Part shown: piece by piece, positions 1 to 6,569 of the stretch
Numbering within the stretch: position 1 is the stretch's first letter
How the letters are laid out: the number at the start of each line of letters is the position of its first letter
Origin: Flavobacteriales bacterium
Lineage (GTDB): Bacteria > Bacteroidota > Bacteroidia > Flavobacteriales_E > Vicingaceae
DNA: 64,000 nucleotides
Direction of reading: 5' to 3'
NCBI GenBank assembly: GCA_015075325.1
Contig: JABTUP010000015.1
Span: forward strand, 1 to 64,000
Translations under genes and position numbers: made by a program
Notes under the pieces: model-generated
The model's input: the letters and a program-made list of their open reading frames with translations, nothing else
Databases searched by the model: none
Told to the model about the DNA's origin: nothing

Positions 1-693
1 AGCAGAGATACATGCTGGGCCGTCGTGATATTGAGTGTTGATTTGATAAGAGAAAGGTTTTGCTCTTTTATATCCATCAGATTGTTTTGCAAAATAAATC
101 GATAAATAAGGTTGTCCAGATAAATCATCAGCATTTTCGTTTACCAAATCAATGCCTCGTTCAGAAACAAACAAAATTCCATCTTTGTACTTAACTGGTG
201 AAAAATCAGCAGTAGCCGAGTTTATTTTTGAAAAAGATTCAACACTAAATTCTTTTGGATCAACTTCCCAATTAACAACATCTTCACATGATTGAAGCAT
301 TAATTTTCCAATTAAACTTGATGGATTTTTCTTAATAAAGAACTCAAATTGTTCGCGAGCCTCGCTAAATTTTCCATTGTTTTTTAAGGCTTGACCATAA
401 TAAAGATTGTTGCTACTTTCTTCTGAGTTTAATTCAACAGCTTTTGCAAAATACTTTTCTGCATTTTCATAATCTTTTAGTTTACGATATGAGAAAGCAA
501 TGTTTTCATTTGCTTTTATGTTTGATGGATCTTTTTTTAGTACTTTTTGGTAATATTCGATTGCTTCAAAGTATCGTTCTCCTTTAAACGCATCGTTCGC
601 TTTGTTTAATTGAGCAAAAGTTGGGGTAGCATATAACACTAACAAAAGCAGGGTAATGATGGGGAAATTGAATACGCTAGTTACTTTACTCAT
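1..693 (-). CDS. TPR / PD40 / OmpA-like outer-membrane protein, N-terminal part (cut by window edge)
   Basis: Partial gene; the 3' part lies beyond the left edge. The start ATG is at 693. Translation gives a signal peptide ending near PTFAQ, then TPR helices (about residues 30-130, with NKANDAFKGERYFEAIEYY and similar units). After these comes a segment beginning SATADFSPVKYKDGILFVSER, which is how the WD40-like (PD40) propeller starts in Bacteroidota OmpA-family proteins. The usual C-terminal OmpA peptidoglycan-binding domain is expected but not visible. The gene starts 6 bases after the PorP/SprF stop, the normal arrangement of T9SS/gliding-associated PorP-OmpA pairs. Family assignment is good; the exact partner role in T9SS (PorE-like) is inference. 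Confidence 0.8.
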   Translation of the reverse strand, partial: MSKVTSVFNFPIITLLLLVLYATPTFAQLNKANDAFKGERYFEAIEYYQKVLKKDPSNIKANENIAFSYRKLKDYENAEKYFAKAVELNSEESSNNLYYGQALKNNGKFSEAREQFEFFIKKNPSSLIGKLMLQSCEDVVNWEVDPKEFSVESFSKINSATADFSPVKYKDGILFVSERGIDLVNENADDLSGQPYLSIYFAKQSDGYKRAKPFSYQINTQYHDGPACISA

Positions 694-699
694 GCTTTG

Positions 700-1621
700 T
701 TAAAAATATCTTGGCGAAGTTACTCTAGTTTTACTAAGGTTAAAATCATAACCAACAAAAATTTCGTGCGAACCACTACCTGTAGTTTGTGTTAATGCAC
801 TAAAATTGTGATCGTAAGCATAGCCTAATCTAAAATTTTTATTGATATTATATTCAGCCAAAATAATAATACTTTTTCGGGTGTTTAGTGTTAAACCAAA
901 TTGGATGGTTTTATTGATAAGTATACTACCGTTTACATCAATGTTTCCATTTCCTTGTCTGTCGGAACGAATAAGTGTAGATGTTTTTAAAACCAATTCG
1001 TTATTTAGTACAAAAGCTTTTCCAATTGTTCCGGTAATATGAGAATAAACTTGAGCCCCATTGTTGGTTTCAACCATTGCTTTAGTAAAACTAAATTGAG
1101 CCTCATTCATGTGTTCAAGTGCTAACCCAGCATAAAAAGTATTGGTGTTATAATATAAACCGAAATCGAAGGTTGGAATAACAAAACTACCAACGGCGGT
1201 GTTTGGAATCTGGTCTTCTTTGTCTTTGTATTCAATCATGTCCCAGTTGTAATTGTAGTTTTGAATACCACCACGCAAACCAAAAGCTAATGTTCCTGCT
1301 CCAACTTTAATTCGGTAGGCATAAACTGCCGTTGCTGTAATAATGTTTTTTGGACCAATTTTATCGTTGGTAACATTTAAACCAACTCCCATACTTCTAA
1401 ATTTTAGAGGGCTGTTTACCGAAAAGCTTGTGTAACGGGAGCTCCTTCAAACCAACCCACTGCTATGATGAACTAAAAACTCCGCTCAAAGTTTCACGAC
1501 TACCAGCGTAGCCTGGATTTCTTATTAATTGTTGATTAAATATATACAAACTGTATTGAGGGTCTTGTTGAGTTAAACCTTTAATACAGTTAGCAATGTT
1601 AGTATTAATAGTATTTTTCAT
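700..1621 (-). pseudogene. PorP/SprF family type IX secretion membrane protein, frameshifted
   Basis: The C-terminal 230 codons (1392 down to 700) read as a typical PorP/SprF beta-barrel, ending in alternating strands (FRLGYAYDHNFSAL, HEIFVGYDFN). The N-terminal signature QDPQYSLYIFNQQLIRNPGYA lies in a different frame starting at 1621. Between about 1392 and 1470 the conserved text QWVG, FEGAPVTQAF and SVNSPLKFRS appears in three successive frames. Adding one T in each of two short T runs would restore it. The restored length, about 305-310 aa, is normal for the family. It is either a recently broken gene or a consensus with homopolymer errors. PorP/SprF proteins help deliver type B sorting-domain substrates, and one such substrate sits directly upstream. 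Confidence 0.8.
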
Positions 1622-1624
1622 TTT

Positions 1625-2383
1625 TAATTCTTTCATTCTAAATTCTGAACTCTCATTATCTGGTACTTTCATCCAGCCTTTATAAAAGTTCCTGCCACAT
1701 CTGCAATGTAAAAGTAGGTGCTGTCGGCAAAATCTTTTACCGTTTTTGTTTGTCCTTTCCAAATTTTTTGTCTTCTTCGTTCGAATAGTTTTCTTTGTTC
1801 CTAAACTAAATCGCCCTAATGGTTAAATATTTAATATTGTTATTAGAAATTTTCGATATTATCAACATACCAAACATCGTTGTCACCATCGCCATTTTGG
1901 GGTTAAACCGAGTAAAATTTAAGTTTACATTTTCAGTCGTTGTCAATTCCAATACAGTAATTAATCACCATAAAACAACCTGAAGTACCTACAATACGAA
2001 CCAAATATACGCTGTTTTAGTTTTTGATTCGTCGAACGAAATAGTGGTATCGTTGTTAAGCGAATAAACAGCGTGTAAGGACCAGCACAGCCCAATACAT
2101 TGTTAATGAAAATAGAACCATTTTCGGAGCCTTTACAACTTTCATTAATTACCTCGTAACTTACTACTGAGTCGATAACCAATGTAGGCTGCTGAAAACC
2201 CTGTGTTAAAATTTTATTTACCGAAAACAAGGTTTGAACTACTGCTTCGCCAACTGTAGAAGATAACGACATGTTTGCTCCCACCACATAGCCTCCAGCA
2301 CTACCAATTACTTGACGCTCCAGCACTACTTGTGCATTTGCACCACAAGCTATAAAAAGGAGTATGTAAAGGAGTTTTTTCAT
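1625..2383 (-). pseudogene. Secreted protein with SprB-like repeat and type B T9SS sorting domain, decayed
   Basis: Starts with a signal peptide (MKKLLYILLFIACGANAQ), followed by a GEAVVQTL...LTQGFQQP segment found at the head of many T9SS substrates and a SprB-like stretch (ESCKGSENGSIFINN). The first frame ends at 1961, but downstream text in other frames spells a type B (gliding-motility-associated) C-terminal domain: NGDGDNDVWYVDNIENF, then an NHxGDLV segment, then KGQTK, then STYFYIADVAGTFIKGWMKV. Several indels are needed to read through. Two codons where the family has Trp are TAG (about 1819 and 1801), which argues for true decay rather than homopolymer error alone. It is followed by PorP/SprF and OmpA genes, a classic trio. 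Its start codon overlaps the stop of the upstream nucleotidyltransferase gene (ATGA). Confidence 0.72.
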
Positions 2384-2386
2384 TTA
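2359..2386. repeat. 28-bp direct repeat, copy 1
   Basis: Matches 3281-3308 at 27 of 28 positions. Read on the minus strand it is the start of the secreted-protein gene (TAAATGAAAAAACTCC...). The two copies bracket the small-protein/nucleotidyltransferase cassette, as a duplication made on insertion would. Confidence 0.8.
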
Positions 2387-2871
2387 TTTTTTAGTTGTTG
2401 GAGTTGCTGAATATCTAATAAATCTTTTGGTCGTCCTGCTTTTATTTTACTTGTAATTAAGTCTTCAAAACTTAATACATTCCATCGCAATAGGTTTTCT
2501 CCGTTAATTTCTACTTTTTCGGCATCTGAATAAGCTTGGTCAAAAGGTTTGTTTATTGAAAAACGAGTAATGAGTTCTAAACTTAAATCAACAGGAGAAA
2601 ACTTAATAGAAATATTTTGCTCTTGATTTTTAACTTCTTTAGGAAAATCCTCAATATCGTAATTCATTTCTTTGAAAACGGCAATTAATCTTCTAAGGTT
2701 CTCAGTAGTAGTGTCAATCCAAAAATCAACGTCTGCCGAATGACGTTGGTAGCCATGAAAATTTACAGCACCACCGCCAACCATAATCATTCTAACTTGA
2801 TGTTTGGTTGCTAGTGCAATAAACGAGTTAATATTTTCTTGCCAATTATTTTCCACTTTTACCGAGTTCAA
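2380..2871 (-). CDS. Nucleotidyltransferase-fold protein (MNT/AbiEii-like)
   Basis: 163 aa. The N-terminal third carries the minimal-nucleotidyltransferase signature: GGGAVNFHGYQRHSADVDF (about residues 33-51), with a Gly-rich turn and a D-x-D metal pair. The C-terminus (FEDLITSKIKAGRPKDLLDI) matches the tail of AbiEii/DUF6036-type nucleotidyltransferases, where a K...D..D motif completes the active site. It overlaps by 26 bases the end of a small upstream gene, so the two are probably translated together; such pairs recur in Bacteroidota genomes. A toxin-antitoxin or defence role is possible but is inference only. The stop codon overlaps the ATG of the decayed secreted protein. The gene lies between 28-base direct repeats (2359-2386 and 3281-3308). 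Confidence 0.7.
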   Translation of the reverse strand: MNSVKVENNWQENINSFIALATKHQVRMIMVGGGAVNFHGYQRHSADVDFWIDTTTENLRRLIAVFKEMNYDIEDFPKEVKNQEQNISIKFSPVDLSLELITRFSINKPFDQAYSDAEKVEINGENLLRWNVLSFEDLITSKIKAGRPKDLLDIQQLQQLKNK

Positions 2872-3037
2872 TTACAATTTCAAAGTTGTTTTTCTTTACT
2901 TCTTTATGATGGTTTAACCACTTGCTTTTTTCCATTAACATCAAAAAACGATATAAACGCTCCACAGGACTCAACGCCAAAAACTCAGCTTGTTGAACCT
3001 TATTGCTTTCATCTTTTGTTGTGTAGGTTATTTTCAT
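2846..3037 (-). CDS. Small protein preceding the nucleotidyltransferase (hypothetical)
   Basis: 63 aa, with no family I can name. It contains the phrase FLALSPVERLYRFLMLMEKS, predicted as an amphipathic helix, and a Lys-rich tail. Proteins with a similar xFLALSPxERxxxF core often sit directly before nucleotidyltransferase-fold genes in this phylum. The 26-base overlap with the downstream gene supports it being real and translationally coupled. It could be a partner or antitoxin of the nucleotidyltransferase. No DNA-binding motif is visible. Downstream coupling and composition favour this reading over the long plus-strand open frame covering the same DNA. Confidence 0.55.
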   Translation of the reverse strand: MKITYTTKDESNKVQQAEFLALSPVERLYRFLMLMEKSKWLNHHKEVKKNNFEIVIELGKSGK

Positions 3038-3280
3038 TAATCCTGTTCTTTTATTTCTTTTCCAACTTTATCATTTCAATTTTCATATCTTTTCTTTCTC
3101 ATTTTTTTAATCTTCTCTCGCAGATTACACTGATTTCCGCAGATGTTTTACTCTTTCACTTTCCCTCTCACTCAACTTTTATTTTTTCAACTTTCACATT
3201 TTTTTTCTCCCTTTCATCTTTGTAATCCTTTAACTTTATTCTCTCACGAGTTACGCTTCGCTAAACTCGCGATAGCAGGG
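3038..3280. other. Pyrimidine-rich spacer with CGCAGATT-type repeat and a GAGTTTAGCG palindrome
   Basis: No convincing gene. The plus strand is strongly C/T-biased from 3045 to 3240. At 3115-3144 it carries a three-unit box of period about 9 (CGCAGATTACACTGATT...), identical over 30 bases to 4425-4454. At 3247-3269 lies an imperfect palindrome (CGAGTTACGC...AACTCG) of a type scattered through Bacteroidota spacers. A plus-strand frame of 128 codons here is Phe/Leu/Ser-only low complexity and is rejected. Confidence 0.7.
3115..3144. repeat. CGCAGATT-family intergenic repeat, copy 1
   Basis: 30-base box made of three degenerate 9-mers (CGCAGATTA, CACTGATTT, CCGCAGAT), identical to the copy at 4425-4454. 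Related boxes lie at 31620-31646, 39909-40036 and 49932-49960. Confidence 0.8.
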
Positions 3281-3308
3281 GGAATATGTAAAGGAGTTTT
3301 TTCATTTA
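3281..3308. repeat. 28-bp direct repeat, copy 2 (orphan gene start)
   Basis: Second copy of the 2359-2386 repeat with a single mismatch. It supplies an ATG overlapping the stop of the YhcG-type gene (ATGA), but the frame that follows closes within about 14 codons. It therefore looks like a truncated duplicate of the signal-peptide start at 2383. Confidence 0.75.
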
Positions 3309-4354
3309 TCTAATTCAATTTTTTTCAATTCATTTTCAATTTCTTCAACAGTAGGTAAGTTACTTTTTAAATTTTCGGGTAATATTTCACCAAAAGTAAA
3401 CTCACTTATTCCCATGGGTTTATTTATATCACGAAGTGCAAATTCTGCTTCTATATTATTTTTGTCTCTACACAACAAAATACCAATAGTAGAATTGTCG
3501 GTAGTGGTTTTTAACAATGAATCGACTGCCGAAAGATAAAAATTTAATTTTCCTGTATATTCAGGGATAAATTTAGTGTTTTTTAACTCAATAACCACGT
3601 AGCATTTTAAATGGATATGGTAAAACAACAAGTCAATAAAATATTCGTTTTCAGCAACTTCAATTCTATATTGTTTGCCAACAAACGCAAAACCTTTGCC
3701 CAATTCCAATAAAAATTTTGTGATGTGAGTTGTTAATTGTTGTTCAATGTCTTTTTCTTTAAATGGTGCTTCTAGCGACAAAAAATCAAAAACATAAGGA
3801 TCTTTTATGGTTTGTTGAGTTATGCTGGCAAGTTCTTCGGGTAGTGTTGTTTTAAAATTGCTTATGGCGTTGCCTTGTCGTTGAAACAGGTTAGTTTTTA
3901 ATTGTAGAGCCAAAATTTCTCTGTTCCAATTGTTTGCTATCGTTTGTTTTATGTAAAATTCTGCTTCGATTATTGAGGTTGATTTGGTAAAAATGATGAT
4001 ATGATGCCCCCATGGGATTTTTGCAATATCGTGAGCTATAAATTGGTCAACAGCCTGTTGACCAATTTGGTTTTGATAAAACAAATAAAATCGTTGGCAA
4101 TATTTTAAATTGGTAATGGAGAATCCTTTTACATCGGGAAATTCCTTTTTTAAATCAGCAGCTATTTGGTTGATGAGTTTATCTCCCCAATGGGCGTTCT
4201 GTTGTTTTTCAACAATTTGCTGCCCCAATTCCCAATACAGTTTTATTAATGATGCATTAACTGCAACAACAGTTTTTAGCTGAGCTGCTCTAACTTTTTG
4301 TTTTAAGTTATTAAGCCAACCAATGTATTCGTTATTTGCAATCAATACACTCAT
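3302..4354 (-). CDS. DUF1016 / YhcG-type PD-(D/E)xK nuclease
   Basis: 350 aa. The N-terminal half matches the DUF1016 N-domain (KTVVAVNASLIKLYWELGQ and GFSITNLKYCQRFY, followed by an IPWGHH segment). The C-terminal half carries the YhcG nuclease core: GKGFAFVGKQYRI, then a D in EYFIDLLFYH and an E-x-K in CYVVIELKN, giving the PD-(D/E)xK triad. Members occur next to restriction-modification genes or alone in accessory regions; here it stands alone. The biological role of the family is poorly settled. The start follows a poly-purine leader. The stop overlaps a duplicated, orphan signal-peptide start. Flanking repeat-rich spacers suggest acquisition by insertion. Confidence 0.88.
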   Translation of the reverse strand: MSVLIANNEYIGWLNNLKQKVRAAQLKTVVAVNASLIKLYWELGQQIVEKQQNAHWGDKLINQIAADLKKEFPDVKGFSITNLKYCQRFYLFYQNQIGQQAVDQFIAHDIAKIPWGHHIIIFTKSTSIIEAEFYIKQTIANNWNREILALQLKTNLFQRQGNAISNFKTTLPEELASITQQTIKDPYVFDFLSLEAPFKEKDIEQQLTTHITKFLLELGKGFAFVGKQYRIEVAENEYFIDLLFYHIHLKCYVVIELKNTKFIPEYTGKLNFYLSAVDSLLKTTTDNSTIGILLCRDKNNIEAEFALRDINKPMGISEFTFGEILPENLKSNLPTVEEIENELKKIELDK

Positions 4355-4424
4355 TTTTCTTTTGTTTCTCTAAGTCTATCCTTGCTCGACAAGGAATCTG
4401 TTTTTTTATTTCTTTTTTATTTTT

Positions 4425-4454
4425 CTCTCGCAGATTACACTGATTTCCGCAGAT
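4425..4454. repeat. CGCAGATT-family intergenic repeat, copy 2
   Basis: Identical over 30 bases to 3115-3144 and likewise embedded in a C/T-rich spacer upstream of an accessory minus-strand gene. Confidence 0.8.
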
Positions 4455-4530
4455 TTCTTTTAACTTTTTTTTTCTTTCAACTTTCTCATTTAATCTTTCT
4501 CATTTATTTTCATAATCTTTTCGCTGCTCT

Positions 4531-4557
4531 ACTTCATTGCGAGACACGAAGCAATCT
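4531..4557. repeat. ATTGCGAG...GAAGCAAT palindromic interspersed repeat
   Basis: ATTGC/GCAAT stem with a GAGACACGAA loop. This sequence type is familiar as an interspersed element in many bacterial genomes; only one copy was noticed in this window. Confidence 0.5.
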
Positions 4558-4646
4558 TTCCTTTTTCACATTTCTTTGTTCAAGTCCTTAGTCGCCACCA
4601 CTTTTGCCCTTGCTTCAGATTAAGGACAGGTTGGGGGAGAAAGCTT

Positions 4647-6083
4647 TTAGTCTGTTATTACATTATTTCCATTGCTTATTAAAGTATTTTTATCAATTAT
4701 TCCCTGTCCTGTTGGCGGAGCAGGTGGAGTTTGATTATCTAAAAAGTAATCACCATACATTTGTGTTGGTATAACATTAGCAAAATGGTTCAATATAGAA
4801 TTAACCGAAGAAGACGTTAATTTATTGGATATAATATTATATTCCCCTCCATTTGACATAAACAAATTTGGATGGGTTATTGAAGTGAGAGAATTATTAT
4901 AAAAAGAACAGTACATTGAAATTTCATGGAATGGTAAATTGAGTGTTGTTAATGTTGTGTTTCCTATTATGTTAATTGAATTAATAGAAGAAGTTGTATT
5001 TGCAGCAGATGGAGGAAAATAAATATTATTAAGTGCTGCATTATTAGTAATATGAATTGAGGTATAACTGTTAAATCCAGATGACTCTAAACTTGGAAAG
5101 TCTAAAGTAGAAAGCAATGTAGAATGAATTGTTATTTGATTTATCTTTTTGAGATTACCTAAATCAATTGATGTCAAACCAAAACATCTTTCAAATTGAA
5201 GTCCATATTTAACAACTTCTAAGTTTGATAAGTTTAATGAGGATATTGAAGGGTTATCTGTAAAAACTAAGTTATTCGTGTTTTTTAAAGATGTAAAAGA
5301 AAGTGAATTTAGATTGGTATTGTTAATAATCATATTATCAGAAAATACGGTCACTAACCCACTAAGATCAACCATAGAAAGACTTGTATTATCCATAATT
5401 TTTAAGGTAACCAATTCCGATACTTGACTTAAATTTACAGTTGTAAGATTGGTCGTGTTTTCAATGTAAACAAACTGTGTATTAGCACCTAACTCCTCAG
5501 AAATTTTTGCTGCAGCTTCAGTATCGGTTATATCACCCGACAAAATCAAATACGTTTTTCCTCCATTTTTAGGGCTTGCTACCCAATATGAACCATCCCA
5601 GGTTAATACATCACCAACATTGGCAGTTACTGGTAATTCAATTTCGTTGGTAGGGTCGTTGTCTGCATCATCAACATTGTCAACCTCTACCGTTTTTGCA
5701 TGTAACGCATAAGGCACGCTCAACAATTGGCTGGTTCCCATTACCGAATAACTTGTTCCGCCAGTTACATCTAAAGCCACTTCAACAAAATAAGGTCCGG
5801 TAGCCCAGTCGATGGCACTAAAATCGTCGCCAGTAGTGCCCGAACCAATTTGCAGGTTTACCAAACCGTACAGGTTCGTGGTCGTGCTAAATGTTTCCTG
5901 ATAAACACTTGGTCCTGATGCACTACCTTGTTTAAGGGTAATTTGAAACCCAACAGCTTGATTTATTAAAATATTACCACTAGCATTACGAACTACTGCT
6001 TGGTATTCTAAGCCTTGTGGAGCTTGTGCAAAAACAAGTAAACAAGCTGTATTTATAAGTATTAATGTAATTAATTTCTTCAT
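4647..6083 (-). CDS. Secreted LRR-like surface protein with conserved Bacteroidota N-terminal module
   Basis: 478 aa. Signal peptide (about 1-19, ending VFAQ), then an N-terminal beta module (about 20-130: LEYQAVVRNASGNILINQ ... LLSVPYALHAK). The large protein starting at 13785 has the same module. A DADNDPTNEIELP linker and a LTWDGSYWVASP motif follow. From about residue 195 it is an irregular leucine/asparagine-rich solenoid (NTTNLTTVNLSQ, NTNLNSLSFTSL and similar), resembling receptor-L or BspA-like repeats. No C-terminal sorting domain is recognised. It is the last member of a minus-strand surface-protein block. Binding to a glycan or protein partner is likely from the fold, but the ligand is unknown. 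Confidence 0.72.
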   Translation of the reverse strand: MKKLITLILINTACLLVFAQAPQGLEYQAVVRNASGNILINQAVGFQITLKQGSASGPSVYQETFSTTTNLYGLVNLQIGSGTTGDDFSAIDWATGPYFVEVALDVTGGTSYSVMGTSQLLSVPYALHAKTVEVDNVDDADNDPTNEIELPVTANVGDVLTWDGSYWVASPKNGGKTYLILSGDITDTEAAAKISEELGANTQFVYIENTTNLTTVNLSQVSELVTLKIMDNTSLSMVDLSGLVTVFSDNMIINNTNLNSLSFTSLKNTNNLVFTDNPSISSLNLSNLEVVKYGLQFERCFGLTSIDLGNLKKINQITIHSTLLSTLDFPSLESSGFNSYTSIHITNNAALNNIYFPPSAANTTSSINSINIIGNTTLTTLNLPFHEISMYCSFYNNSLTSITHPNLFMSNGGEYNIISNKLTSSSVNSILNHFANVIPTQMYGDYFLDNQTPPAPPTGQGIIDKNTLISNGNNVITD

Positions 6084-6087
6084 GTTT

Positions 6088-6564
6088 TTATTTCTTAATT
6101 ATCTTAACTGTTTTTATTTCTTCTTTTTTTTCTGTTGTTAATTTTATAAAATACGTTCCTTTTGGTTTACCATTAAAATCAATTTGTTGGTTATCTGTAA
6201 TATTTTGTTTGCTCCACAATAATTTCCCAGAAACATCGAACAACTGTAAATCAACAACTTCTTGGTTTGGATTGGAGTACAAAAAATTCAATTGATCAGC
6301 AACTGGATTGGGGTAAAATTGATAATCGTTTACTGTTTCGTTTTCGGTAACTGTAGTAATTATTAAGTTGGTTTGATGAAACCCTTGTGTTAAGGTATTG
6401 TTTGCATCGCTAACGGTAGTAACAATAGGCTCGCCAATGGTAACATCGATTTGTGCAGTGCCGTTGCTTGCACTTAGCCCATAACTTGAAATTACTTGGT
6501 TGCTAATGCTTTGAGCATTTGCCCCAAATGATGTTAAGATTAGTATGTATATTAGTTTTTTCAT
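6088..6564 (-). CDS. Short secreted protein with T9SS type A sorting domain
   Basis: 158 aa. Signal peptide ends near GANAQ. A middle segment (TIGEPIVTTV...LTQGFHQTN) matches the pre-domain seen in the decayed protein at 2383. The C-terminal 75 residues are a type A T9SS sorting domain: FYPNPVADQLNF, then LFDVSGKLLW, then GTYFIKL, ending KTVKIIKK. The mature part before the sorting domain is very short, so the protein may be little more than an anchor or adaptor. It lies 4 bases upstream of the LRR-like gene and 5 bases downstream of the large tail-fibre-like gene, which suggests co-transcription. Confidence 0.82.
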   Translation of the reverse strand: MKKLIYILILTSFGANAQSISNQVISSYGLSASNGTAQIDVTIGEPIVTTVSDANNTLTQGFHQTNLIITTVTENETVNDYQFYPNPVADQLNFLYSNPNQEVVDLQLFDVSGKLLWSKQNITDNQQIDFNGKPKGTYFIKLTTEKKEEIKTVKIIKK

Positions 6565-6569
6565 ATATT

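Larger units (their letters stand above)
4355..4646. other. Pyrimidine-rich spacer with repeats
   Basis: No gene seen. It has the same composition as 3038-3280 and the same 30-base box (4425-4454). At 4531-4557 there is a short palindrome-like element (ATTGCGAGACACGAAGCAAT) resembling the widespread CATTGCGAG...GAAGCAATCT interspersed repeat. At 4572-4624 an inverted pair GTCCTTA / TAAGGAC encloses a GC-richer patch. Confidence 0.65.

Noticed and set aside
2839..3225. Plus-strand open frame of 128 codons
   Set aside because: Composition is almost only Phe, Leu and Ser from a polypyrimidine spacer, and it covers two better minus-strand genes.
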